Shown one piece after another: positions 48,768-57,984 of a DNA stretch of 64,000 nucleotides. The notes under the pieces are model-generated. The model had not been told where the DNA came from. It was given only the letters and a program-made list of their open reading frames with translations, and did not search any database. The stretch comes from Sphingomonadales bacterium. GTDB lineage: Bacteria; Bacteroidota; Bacteroidia; Chitinophagales; Chitinophagaceae. The DNA is taken from positions 217,007 through 281,006 of the forward strand of contig VHBB01000001.1 in assembly GCA_016872155.1 (NCBI GenBank). The letters run 5' to 3'. The translations under genes were made by a program, and so were the position numbers. The number at the start of each line of letters is the position of its first letter. The first letter of the stretch is position 1.

Positions 48768-50630
48768 ATGTTTAAAGAATATGATGTAATCGTGGTGGGG
48801 GCTGGTCACGCCGGCTGTGAGGCGGCCGCGGCAGCAGCCAATATGGGCTCTTCTACCCTATTGATTACCATGAACATGCAAACCATTGCCCAAATGAGCT
48901 GTAATCCGGCTATGGGGGGTATCGCAAAAGGTCAGATTGTAAGAGAGATCGACGCCCTCGGGGGATATTCCGGCATTGTTACCGACCTATCCACGATTCA
49001 GTTTAGAATGCTTAACCGAAGCAAGGGTCCGGCCATGTGGAGCCCGCGGGCACAAAACGACCGGATGCTGTTTCACCTAAAGTGGAGAGAAATGCTCGAA
49101 AACACCAAGGGTCTTGATTTTTACCAAGACATGGTGGTGGGGCTTCTCATCAAGGGCGGTTATTGCTATGGTGTAAAAACAGGCCTGGGCCACGAAATAA
49201 AGGCCAAGTCGGTGGTACTGACCAATGGGACCTTTTTAAACGGTATTGTACATATTGGAGAAAAGAATTTCGGGGGCGGAAGAATGGCCGAAAAGGCTGC
49301 CACAGGTATTACAGAACAGCTTGTAAATCATGGATTTGAGAGTGATCGGCTGAAGACGGGCACTCCCCCGCGTATCGATGGAAGAAGCCTCGATTATTCT
49401 AAGATGGAGGAGCAACCCGGCGATCAGGAGATCAGCGGTTTTTCATATACGAATACTCCAAAACCAAAAGAACAAAGAAGCTGCTGGATCGCCTACACCA
49501 ATAATGAAGTGCACGACACGCTCAAGGGCGGCTTTGACCGAAGCCCCATGTTTGCCGGTAGAATTGATGGGGTTGGCCCCCGCTACTGCCCTAGTATAGA
49601 AGACAAGATCAACCGTTTTGCAGAAAGAGATCGGCATCAGCTCTTTATTGAGCCCGAAGGTTGGAACACAGTCGAGATCTATGTAAACGGATTTTCCACC
49701 TCGCTTCCGGAAGAAATTCAATACGACGCTCTTCGTAAAATTTGTGGTTTTGAAAATGTTAAGATGTTCAGGCCGGGCTATGCGATAGAATACGACTTTT
49801 TTCCGCCCACCCAGCTCACCTACTCGCTCGAAACAAAGCTAATCAAGCGTCTTTTCTTTGCCGGCCAGATCAATGGCACGACCGGGTACGAAGAAGCGGC
49901 CTGCCAGGGATTGATGGCGGGAATCAACGCGCACCGAGCAGCAATCAATCTCGAGCCCGTTGTTTTAAAAAGAAGCGAAGCGTATATCGGCGTTCTTATA
50001 GACGATCTTATCAGCAAGGGAACGCAGGAGCCCTATCGCATGTTTACTTCGCGGGCCGAGTTTAGAACGTTGCTTCGCCAAGACAATGCTGATTTACGGC
50101 TGACCGAATTGAGTGTTGGATGGGGTCTCGCAACAACAGAAAGAAGCGATCAGGTAAAAAAGAAAAAAGAAGAGGTAGAGGCCATAAAAAAAATATTGTT
50201 CGCCTTGTCGCTCGAGCCACAAGAGGTAAACCAATGGTTGCAGTCGCTACATGCAGCGCCGATTGCAGAAAAACAAAAAGCACAAAAGATCTTATTGCGA
50301 CCCGACGTGTCGCTAAACGATCTTGCGAATTCTGTACAAAAAGTTGGCGAAGCACTCAAGCGTTTTAGCGCAGAGAGTATTGAACAAGCGTCCATTCAAA
50401 TAAAGTACGAGGTGTATATAGAAAAAGAAAGAGAGCTCGTACAACGCATGGCACAACTCGAAGAGCTGGAGATTCCTGAAACGTTTGATTATGGAAAACT
50501 TTCCTCGCTTGGTAACGAAGCGAGAGAGAAGCTCATCAAGATAAAACCCAGAACGCTCGGGCAAGCCAGCCGTATATCCGGAATCAACCCCAGCGATGTG
50601 CAGATCTTGATGGTATACATGGGTCGTTAA
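48768..50630 (+). CDS. mnmG: tRNA uridine-5-carboxymethylaminomethyl modification enzyme MnmG/GidA
   Basis: YDVIVVGAGHAGCEAAAAAANMG, CNPAMGGIAKGQIVREIDALGG, RMLNRSKGPAMWSPRAQNDR, LKTGTPPRIDGRSLD, GQINGTTGYEEAACQGLMAGINA. The TTG start at 48759 in the track is unnecessary. Confidence 0.97.
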   Translation: MFKEYDVIVVGAGHAGCEAAAAAANMGSSTLLITMNMQTIAQMSCNPAMGGIAKGQIVREIDALGGYSGIVTDLSTIQFRMLNRSKGPAMWSPRAQNDRMLFHLKWREMLENTKGLDFYQDMVVGLLIKGGYCYGVKTGLGHEIKAKSVVLTNGTFLNGIVHIGEKNFGGGRMAEKAATGITEQLVNHGFESDRLKTGTPPRIDGRSLDYSKMEEQPGDQEISGFSYTNTPKPKEQRSCWIAYTNNEVHDTLKGGFDRSPMFAGRIDGVGPRYCPSIEDKINRFAERDRHQLFIEPEGWNTVEIYVNGFSTSLPEEIQYDALRKICGFENVKMFRPGYAIEYDFFPPTQLTYSLETKLIKRLFFAGQINGTTGYEEAACQGLMAGINAHRAAINLEPVVLKRSEAYIGVLIDDLISKGTQEPYRMFTSRAEFRTLLRQDNADLRLTELSVGWGLATTERSDQVKKKKEEVEAIKKILFALSLEPQEVNQWLQSLHAAPIAEKQKAQKILLRPDVSLNDLANSVQKVGEALKRFSAESIEQASIQIKYEVYIEKERELVQRMAQLEELEIPETFDYGKLSSLGNEAREKLIKIKPRTLGQASRISGINPSDVQILMVYMGR

Positions 50631-52060
50631 CCGTCCGTTTTTCGCAGCTGCTCCCTTTTTGTAAGTGTATTCCCTTCGGGTCCGCTTATCGTGCCGCGGC
50701 ATTTGCTGCTGCCGCACTGGCAAGCAAAGGGCTCCATACGCGGGTCCAAAAAAGTCGCATAGTCGAGGGTAAGTTCCTCGTGGGCAAAAACCGCTCGCGT
50801 GGTACAAACGTTTAATCCATCAAACACGGTGTTGGCGTCGCAACTGTGGTTTTGCGGTGCCCAGGTAGCGGGGTCTTCGTCCCAAAGCGCAAACACCTCT
50901 TCGCTAATCGGATAAGCGTAGCGTCTAAATTGAAGTTGTTGTTTCGCATTCCAACAACTATCGATATAGTGTTTGGTAACCAGGCGCTGCGCCCGTTCTT
51001 CGCCCACATAAATAATTTCGCCCACAGCCAAGTGGCGGCTGGCATAAATGCCATACCCGGCTATTGAATCTCCTTTTACATAAAAAGGTTTTTGTTTTCG
51101 TTGATGACGGGCAATGCCTTCGTTGATGATCTGTTCTAAAAATCCGCGCTTGCCGGCCCTATCAAAATTGAGTATATGATCGGCGGAGCCTTCGTATCCA
51201 TCCTCGTAAAAAACAGAGCAGGTTAGATTCATCTCTAAAAAATATACCTGTCCTTCATTGTTTACCCGAAAGTCCAATCGGCCATATCCCATGCATCCGG
51301 CTGTAATAAATATTTTCTCGCTCGCTGCACGCAATTCTGCTTCGAGGGCGGGGTCATTACAAGGAATATTAGAAGCGGGGTGTAACGATGATGTTTTTAA
51401 TGCATAGGTTTTAAACGCGTCTCCTGCCGGAAAAACATATTCGACGGGTTTATAGGTGGTGCAGGTGCCCGGTGTAACGCCGGCTGCAACGAGTACCGTA
51501 AACTCGCGGCCCTCTATGTACTCTTCTACCAACAGGCGATCAAAATCGGCAAGCAGGGTCTTGCATTTTTTTTCGAGGGCCCCTTTGTCGCGCACCAGAG
51601 AGTCTCTTTCTACCCCCAGGCTGTCTCCGGCGTAGGCGGGCTTAACAAAAAGCGGAAACCGAAGCGAAACGGCCGCTTCTTCGAGATCGGCCATATCGGT
51701 TATGGCTCTATAGGCAGGGGTGCGCACCTCTTCGCAATACGAGACATACTTCATGACCTCTTTGGGAACATCGTAGATGCGAGACGGTGGGCCGGTAAAC
51801 GGAAGATTGAGCGTTTCCAGTGCGTAGATCACATCGACACCCGGCACCTCCCAATCGGGGTATCCCTCACAGAGATTTACAAAAATATCGTACTGCTTTT
51901 TAGAGAGGGTGCGCAGTTGTTTGTGTGTGGTAAGCTTATTTAAAAAAACATGGTCTACCGTAGCCTCGGGTAATAGTGGCGAGAGGTTGCGAGGCGGATC
52001 ATAATTTTTGTAATCCACCCCGGTCGTAGAATAGTCGGGTTGCAAGACACAGACTCTCAC
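50627..52060 (-). CDS. ATP-grasp (D-Ala-D-Ala ligase-like) :: SET domain fusion protein
   Basis: N-terminal ATP-grasp: FPLFVKPAYAGDSLGVERDS, LLVEEYIEGREFTVLVAAG, VYFLEMNLTCSVF; C-terminal SET: GYGIYASRHLAVGEIIY, NHSCDANTVF, ELTLDYATF, post-SET CQCGSSKCRG. Confidence 0.88.
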   Translation of the reverse strand: MRVCVLQPDYSTTGVDYKNYDPPRNLSPLLPEATVDHVFLNKLTTHKQLRTLSKKQYDIFVNLCEGYPDWEVPGVDVIYALETLNLPFTGPPSRIYDVPKEVMKYVSYCEEVRTPAYRAITDMADLEEAAVSLRFPLFVKPAYAGDSLGVERDSLVRDKGALEKKCKTLLADFDRLLVEEYIEGREFTVLVAAGVTPGTCTTYKPVEYVFPAGDAFKTYALKTSSLHPASNIPCNDPALEAELRAASEKIFITAGCMGYGRLDFRVNNEGQVYFLEMNLTCSVFYEDGYEGSADHILNFDRAGKRGFLEQIINEGIARHQRKQKPFYVKGDSIAGYGIYASRHLAVGEIIYVGEERAQRLVTKHYIDSCWNAKQQLQFRRYAYPISEEVFALWDEDPATWAPQNHSCDANTVFDGLNVCTTRAVFAHEELTLDYATFLDPRMEPFACQCGSSKCRGTISGPEGNTLTKREQLRKTDG

Positions 52061-53196
52061 TAAACAGCTTTTGCTTTTTTGTTTTTGACGGCCTGTGGCG
52101 TTTCGGCTCTTGTAATGGCATCAAACAAGATGGCCTCAATAATTTTTGAATAGCCAATCTTTGATGCTTTGATAATGGCGCCGATCGACGTGTAATTCTC
52201 GTCTTCGCTGAGCCCACACTGGGCGTTGGCCTCAAGAACATAAAGTCGACCCGAATCTATGTCTTGTCGTATGTCGATTCGCGTGTACCCTCTGCCGCCA
52301 AGGGCCGCGTAGGCTTCGAGACTGAGTTGTTGCAGTTTTTTTCTTAGCGACGCCCTAACGGGTCCATACTCGTAGAAGTTTTCGTTTTGCGGCATGGGGC
52401 TTTCGTCCTCGTAGATTTCCCAAAGCCGATCGAACGATAAAAATCGTTCGTTGTCGGGCAGCGATGGGTGAAAGAGTCTTTCGACGGGCTCGTATACCCG
52501 GCAATGGTCGGGGTAATTAGAAGAGCCGGTAATAAAGGTGGTAAACTCGGGCCCTTTTATATATTTTTCTACAAATAGCCCGTCACCCAACAGATTCCAT
52601 CCGCGGTACCCCGACGCCAGCTCTTTTACGCGGTGCTGCAACTCTTCTTCGTTATTGATAACATTTTTTATGGAAACCCCCATGCTGCCCCCCGATACGG
52701 CGGGCTTAATAATAAGCGGGGTGCCGATCTGTTCGCAAACGCCTTTTAGCGAAGCGGGTCTTCCGCTAATGAGCTTCCAGGGTGCGGTAGAAACGCCGGC
52801 CTTGTCGAAGGCGCGCTTCATAGGTATTTTAGAGGTGGTAATGTTATAAAAATGCTGGTCCGAACCAGTATAGACCAACCCCTCTTCTTGTAGGGCGTCG
52901 ATTACCGAAACGCCGGGTACCCCATTTACCTCATCGCCATCACAAAGATTAAGCACCAGCGGGCGGCGCCCGTTGTTGGTTTGTGCAATCCGAGCCACCG
53001 TGTTGCGCATATTCTTTATGGTAACGGGTGTCCAGGTCCAGGAAAGTCCCAGTTCGTCAAATACGACCTTGTACTCGTTGATGCTATGCGTAAAGTCGTA
53101 ATAGTGCGAAAGGTTGGGGTCGTTGGTCTCTAGCTCGGGGGCCAATACCCAAACATGAAATGCAGAAAGTGGAGTGGTGGGGTTGGTGCGCTTCAT
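52060..53196 (-). CDS. ATP-grasp / D-Ala-D-Ala ligase-like protein
   Basis: GTPLIIKPAVSGGSMGVSIKNVI, GLFVEKYIKGPEFTTFITG, GGRGYTRIDIRQDIDSGRLYVLEANAQCGLSEDENYTSIG. Confidence 0.88.
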   Translation of the reverse strand: MKRTNPTTPLSAFHVWVLAPELETNDPNLSHYYDFTHSINEYKVVFDELGLSWTWTPVTIKNMRNTVARIAQTNNGRRPLVLNLCDGDEVNGVPGVSVIDALQEEGLVYTGSDQHFYNITTSKIPMKRAFDKAGVSTAPWKLISGRPASLKGVCEQIGTPLIIKPAVSGGSMGVSIKNVINNEEELQHRVKELASGYRGWNLLGDGLFVEKYIKGPEFTTFITGSSNYPDHCRVYEPVERLFHPSLPDNERFLSFDRLWEIYEDESPMPQNENFYEYGPVRASLRKKLQQLSLEAYAALGGRGYTRIDIRQDIDSGRLYVLEANAQCGLSEDENYTSIGAIIKASKIGYSKIIEAILFDAITRAETPQAVKNKKAKAV

Positions 53197-53200
53197 GCAA

Positions 53201-53707
53201 TCAGGCCACTTTTTTTCTGGCTTTTCGCGTAAGTCGTTGCAAAATGTAATCGGTAAAACGATAGTGTGCCACTTGTTCGCGATTTAAAAACGACGCGCCC
53301 TTTATTTCTCCTATACAAGAAGGTTTTCCGCAAAAACATTGAAAAGGTTGATTCATTTCCCACTCGGTAGAGGGGTAAAAAAAGCCCAGCTCTTCTTCTT
53401 CGGCAATAGAACGAAGGGCAACCACTTTCATAGTGGTTGTATCAAAAAAACAGTTGGGTTCGCAACTGTGGTTGATGTATTGCAAATAAGAAGGCTGCAA
53501 CATAATGTGCTTGTTTGTTCCTACTTGCACGGTTAGATAAGAGGGGGTTCGCGAGATACTTCCAGAACTAAACGATGCGATCTCTTCTCCTTTTTTAAAT
53601 GCGCGCTTGGTAAAAAAACAAAGCTGTTGGTTGCTTTCGTTTAACCGGGTTTCTGCAAAACCGTGATCGGCTACAAGCTTGTAGCTGGTTAGTGTTGGGG
53701 CTGTCAT
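53201..53707 (-). CDS. Stand-alone SET-domain protein
   Basis: FTKRAFKKGEEIASF, YLQYINHSCEPNCFFD, EEELGFFY, post-SET-like CFCGKPSCIGEI. Confidence 0.87.
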   Translation of the reverse strand: MTAPTLTSYKLVADHGFAETRLNESNQQLCFFTKRAFKKGEEIASFSSGSISRTPSYLTVQVGTNKHIMLQPSYLQYINHSCEPNCFFDTTTMKVVALRSIAEEEELGFFYPSTEWEMNQPFQCFCGKPSCIGEIKGASFLNREQVAHYRFTDYILQRLTRKARKKVA

Positions 53708-53791
53708 GGGTTAGTAATCTATAGGAAAGATAGACAGCGTTCCCCTTGTTTTACGCGTAGATGCGGTAATGTGAATAAGTCAACAATAACC

Positions 53792-54301
53792 TTATCGTGG
53801 TTTTTTATAGACCGGCACCGTGCTGCAAGGTTCTCCGTACATCAAGGTCTTAACGATCGGAAGTAGTCTTTTGGTGGTCTCTATATAGGCAAACTCGCCA
53901 ATGGGAGTGTCGCCACATCCTTTAATAATTACCCGCTGGTCTTGGTAGGTAGAAAGATCGGCGGCGTTGATGTTCTTTAGAAAAAGATGTTTGCGAAGCT
54001 CTTCTTCGGAACCCATAAAAAGATCGGTAGCCATTGGCTGTAAGTAGCTGGCCAATAACATATAGGCCCAAACGGGTATAATGGCGTCGGCAGAGCAGGT
54101 AATAGCCACGGCCTTGTCTTTATAAACAGACCAATCGGTTTGCTTGAGGGACTCCCGAAACTCTTTTTCCTTTACGATCATACCCATAAACAAGTGGTCC
54201 TTTATATCGAAAAGGGCAATAGGCTGACGGGGATACCACTGTTCTAGGTCGAGCGATATCAACCCGCTTTCCGCAACTTTGTTGACGATCTGATCAGCCA
54301 T
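53792..54301 (-). CDS. DUF2480-family protein
   Basis: NKVAESGLISLDLEQWYPRQPIALFDIKDHLFMGMIVKEKEFRESLKQTDWSVYKDKAVAITCSADAIIPVWAYMLL characteristic of this Bacteroidota family. Confidence 0.75.
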   Translation of the reverse strand: MADQIVNKVAESGLISLDLEQWYPRQPIALFDIKDHLFMGMIVKEKEFRESLKQTDWSVYKDKAVAITCSADAIIPVWAYMLLASYLQPMATDLFMGSEEELRKHLFLKNINAADLSTYQDQRVIIKGCGDTPIGEFAYIETTKRLLPIVKTLMYGEPCSTVPVYKKPR

Positions 54302-54318
54302 GGTATACTCTATGCTAG

Positions 54319-56439
54319 TTAATAGCGGGCCTGGCGCTTGTCTTTAATGGTAGCGGCAGCGCGCAAAACAGAGATCGGGTTATTGGGGCTATACTGATTA
54401 GAGAATGCTTGCAAGGCTTGTTGGTAGCGGCTTTGGCGAATGCTGTTGATGTCTCCTTGTATCACCGGGGTGGTGCCCTGGTTGTCTACTCGAATAACAA
54501 AAACACCGCTCAGCCCTTCGATAGGACCGGCCAGTGCTTTACCCTTGTTAGAGGGGTTAAAGGCGGCGCCCGTAACTCGGGGTTCATAGCCGAATGTTCC
54601 CGTGAGTGCCCCGGACATTCTGATGCTGTCGGCCGCTTCAATTGTTTTACCGCCCAGCGCTGTTGCGGCAGCATCGATCGTGGCGGGGGTTCCCATCTTT
54701 TTAATAATCAGGGCTGCCTTCTTTTTATTGCGAAGCACGGGGTCTACCGAAGCTCTTGCGGTATTTACTGCGGCGGTACCTTCTTTGATAACATCGTATA
54801 CTGCGGCCACAATATAGTTGTTGTCGATACGCTCGGGCTTTAACACATCGCCTTTGTCGGCCTCATAAATGGCGCGCACAAAAGACCGAGAAGCGCCCAC
54901 CCCCCTAACCTCAAAGGCAACGGGCGTAATATCAGAAGCGGTTCCTTTGGTAAGTCCTTGGGCTTTTAGTTTTTGTTCATAAACCTTTTCGAAAGCGGCC
55001 AGGTCTTTGCACTCTCCGGCAAAAGCGTTGGCTTTATTAAGGGCGGCATTGTCGGTTTCTTGGCTAACCACGATTTCTCTTGGTAAATAAGCGACCTTGT
55101 ACGCGGGGCCCGATCCTTTTTGAGAAAGCACCTCTATGTAGTGAAATCCAAAATCGGTCTTTACAATTCCCTTGCTGCCGGGCGAGCGTAAAAATATAAA
55201 GTCGTTAAAGGGGCCCACCATTTGTCCGGAGGGAACATTCTCGTATTTACCGCCGGTGGCCTTGCTGCCGCCGTCATCAGAAAATCTTGCCACCAGTGAA
55301 TCAAAGATCGCTCCGGCAGCGACCGCCTTTTGCAGGCTGTCACAAAGATTGTACGCGGTGGCGGAGTCTCTGTTCTGGGTGCTGATCAAAATGTGTCGAA
55401 GCGAAACCGTATCGGGCATGTTGACCTTTCCCACCATGCGGGCCAACACATAGGTGTTTGCGTCAAGATAGGGTCCGTATACTTCGCCTACGGGTGTCTT
55501 AAAGATAGAGTCCTTCATCTGTTGCTGGATCGCCTTAGCGCTAACATATCCATTGTAGTACTGTGCGCCTTCGCCCGCCAAGAATTGTTCTAGGTTCTCC
55601 GCTTGCTTAAACCGCTCTTTTAGATTTGCCACCTCGCCCAGGGTGGTGGCGCTGTCAGAAGCAGACGGGGCCGCACTAAACGACACATAATAACTGCTGC
55701 GGCTTTCTTGTTGCTTAAACTGGTTCTTGTATTTGTTTATATATTTTTCGATCTCGGCGTCTGTTACCGTTACGGCAGAGTCTGGTATATTGGTATAAAG
55801 CTCTCTTACCAGTGATATGCGGGCCAGTTGGCCGTTTTCGGCGTTTTGTTTTTCTACAATCCAGCGGGGGTAGTTGGTGCTGTTGGCAAACAAAGAGCTG
55901 TACTTTTCTGACATCCTCATATTGGCCAGCGCATTGATATAATTAGAAATGCTGGTTTTTTGCTCGGGTGTTCCTGATTTTAATAGCTGGTCTATGTTTT
56001 GTTTCGCGAGGGTTCCGTTATAGAGGCCGGTCTTAGTATCCTTGAACTGGTTTTGCAGATCTTGTGGTGCATTGACCCCATATAATATGTCCCCGAGCTC
56101 CTTTTTTCCTACCTCAATACCAAGCAAAGACAACTCTTGTAAAAGAAGCGTTTCGCTTACTTTTTGATTCCAGGCCTGCTCGATCGCCTGTTGTGTCATG
56201 GCCGCGTTTTGGGGATATCCCTGTTGCTTCATATTCTCTTCGGCTTGAATAACCATAGGGTTAAACTCATCAAAGCTGATCGACCATCCGTTTACACTAC
56301 CTACCGAGGTCTCCATTTGCCCGCCCATTCTACTTTTTCCGGCGAAATAATCGGTTAAAATAAAGCCCAGCAAGGCGAGCGCAACCAATACAACCGTTAC
56401 CTTGGCATACTTGTCTCTGATATCCTGAATAATAGACAT
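54319..56439 (-). CDS. SurA/PpiD-like peptidyl-prolyl cis-trans isomerase, membrane anchored
   Basis: N-terminal TM; SurA_N-like region; PpiC-type VSLRHILIST...DSLVARFSDDGGSKATGGKYENVPSGQMVGPFNDFIF...IVKTDFGFHYIEVL. Confidence 0.92.
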   Translation of the reverse strand: MSIIQDIRDKYAKVTVVLVALALLGFILTDYFAGKSRMGGQMETSVGSVNGWSISFDEFNPMVIQAEENMKQQGYPQNAAMTQQAIEQAWNQKVSETLLLQELSLLGIEVGKKELGDILYGVNAPQDLQNQFKDTKTGLYNGTLAKQNIDQLLKSGTPEQKTSISNYINALANMRMSEKYSSLFANSTNYPRWIVEKQNAENGQLARISLVRELYTNIPDSAVTVTDAEIEKYINKYKNQFKQQESRSSYYVSFSAAPSASDSATTLGEVANLKERFKQAENLEQFLAGEGAQYYNGYVSAKAIQQQMKDSIFKTPVGEVYGPYLDANTYVLARMVGKVNMPDTVSLRHILISTQNRDSATAYNLCDSLQKAVAAGAIFDSLVARFSDDGGSKATGGKYENVPSGQMVGPFNDFIFLRSPGSKGIVKTDFGFHYIEVLSQKGSGPAYKVAYLPREIVVSQETDNAALNKANAFAGECKDLAAFEKVYEQKLKAQGLTKGTASDITPVAFEVRGVGASRSFVRAIYEADKGDVLKPERIDNNYIVAAVYDVIKEGTAAVNTARASVDPVLRNKKKAALIIKKMGTPATIDAAATALGGKTIEAADSIRMSGALTGTFGYEPRVTGAAFNPSNKGKALAGPIEGLSGVFVIRVDNQGTTPVIQGDINSIRQSRYQQALQAFSNQYSPNNPISVLRAAATIKDKRQARY

Positions 56440-56998
56440 ATATATAATGAATTAAAGGATGGCAAAAATAGGGGAAAAACTGTGGAAAAACGAGCGCTTT
56501 AAAGAGTGGGGTGGCTTAGAAACCGGGGGTGGTTTTATGGCTGGGGGCCGCTCCTTTTTTTTCACAACAAGTGTTGGTGGGACTATTTTTTTGTGGATAA
56601 CCCGGCGTGAAACGGGGGTATGAAAAAGGATAAAAAGAAGGCATCTTAGTCGTCTGACTCCTTTTTTAGTTTCTTTGTTGATTTTGTGTATGAAATCCAC
56701 AATAACCAAACATCGGCTTGTTTAATAAAAAACTAACATTTAAGATTATTTTATCAACTCTTTTTTGTGAATATCCTTTTATTTTACTCATTTGTAGTGT
56801 TTTATAAAATCTTCTTTTTTCCCTTTTTTGTGAATATCTCTTATCTAAAAATTGTAGACCTAGGGTTATTAACATTTACACAGCCCTAATAATAATAGGT
56901 TTTTATATAAAAAATAGATACTAATACTATTGCAAGGTTAATAAGGTGGACTGCTTTTAGTTTTTGAAAATTACAAATCAAAAGTTGAATATTGCCCC
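56440..56998. other. oriC: Candidate chromosomal replication origin (AT-rich non-coding region with DnaA-box-like motifs)
   Basis: Perfect DnaA box TGTGGATAA (reverse of TTATCCACA) at 56592-56600; near-boxes TGTGGAAAA 56481-56489, TGTGTATGA 56685-56693, TGTGAATAT 56766-56774 and 56829-56837; AT-rich tract 56700-56998; widest gap between convincing genes in the window. Confidence 0.55.
56760..56838. repeat. Direct repeat CTTTTTTGTGAATATC, two exact copies at 63-bp spacing
   Basis: Copies start at 56760 and 56823; each contains TGTGAATAT. Confidence 0.9.
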
Positions 56999-57982
56999 AT
57001 GGAAATAAATTCAAAAGAGGGTTGGTTAGATATTTCAGTTGATCCTACACTCGACCTTTTTAGTGAGATCCAACAATTAAAAAAAGAGAAAAATGCCATT
57101 GTTTTAGCGCATTACTACCAAGACGCCGATATTCAAAATATAGCCGATTTTATTGGGGATAGCCTGGGGTTGGCAAGAAAAGCACAACAAACCAAAGCAG
57201 AAATGATCGTCTTTGCGGGCGTTCATTTTATGGCAGAGACAGCAAAAATCTTAAACCCGACAAGAAAAGTGGTAATACCCGATTTACTGGCGGGTTGTTC
57301 ATTAAGCGATAGTTGTCCTCCAACACTCTTTAAAAAGTTCAAAGAAAAATATCCCGACCATAAAGTGGTGAGTTATATAAACTGCAGCGCAGCTGTTAAA
57401 GCACTAAGTGATGTTATCTGTACGAGCTCGAATGCAGTTTCTGTGGTGAATAGTTTTTCAAAAGAGCAACCACTCATTTTCGCCCCAGATAAAAATCTGG
57501 GGCGTTATGTTAACAAAATTACCGGCAGGAATATGTTGTTGTGGGACGGGGTTTGTATGGTGCACGAACTATTTAGTCAAGAAAAAATAATAAAACTCAA
57601 ACTGCGGCACCCGGCCGCAAAACTAATTGCACACCCAGAGTGTGAAGAAGCGGTGCTACAGCTGGCCGACATGATCGGTTCTACAAGCGAATTATTAAAA
57701 TTCAGTCAACAAGACTCCTCTCAAGAATTTATTGTAGCCACCGAGGCGGGCATCTTACATCAGATGATCAAAAACGCACCGCAAAAGAAATTTATTCCCG
57801 CCCCTCCTAACAACAACTGCGCGTGCAACGAGTGCCCACACATGAAGAGAAACACGCTCGAAAAAATATACACCTGTATAAAATATGAGCTACCCTCAAT
57901 TGAAATGGACGAGGAGCTAAGAACGGCTGCCAAAAAACCAATTGATAAAATGCTAGCGATCAGTATGGCTGCCGGGCTCTGA
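56999..57982 (+). CDS. nadA: Quinolinate synthase
   Basis: [110 protein letters not shown]. Confidence 0.97.
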   Translation: MEINSKEGWLDISVDPTLDLFSEIQQLKKEKNAIVLAHYYQDADIQNIADFIGDSLGLARKAQQTKAEMIVFAGVHFMAETAKILNPTRKVVIPDLLAGCSLSDSCPPTLFKKFKEKYPDHKVVSYINCSAAVKALSDVICTSSNAVSVVNSFSKEQPLIFAPDKNLGRYVNKITGRNMLLWDGVCMVHELFSQEKIIKLKLRHPAAKLIAHPECEEAVLQLADMIGSTSELLKFSQQDSSQEFIVATEAGILHQMIKNAPQKKFIPAPPNNNCACNECPHMKRNTLEKIYTCIKYELPSIEMDEELRTAAKKPIDKMLAISMAAGL

Positions 57983-57984
57983 CC

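Noticed and set aside
56452-56875. Small ORFs of 85 and 69 aa in the candidate origin
   Set aside because: Low-complexity Lys/Phe-rich translations of an AT-rich region with no family resemblance; probably non-coding.
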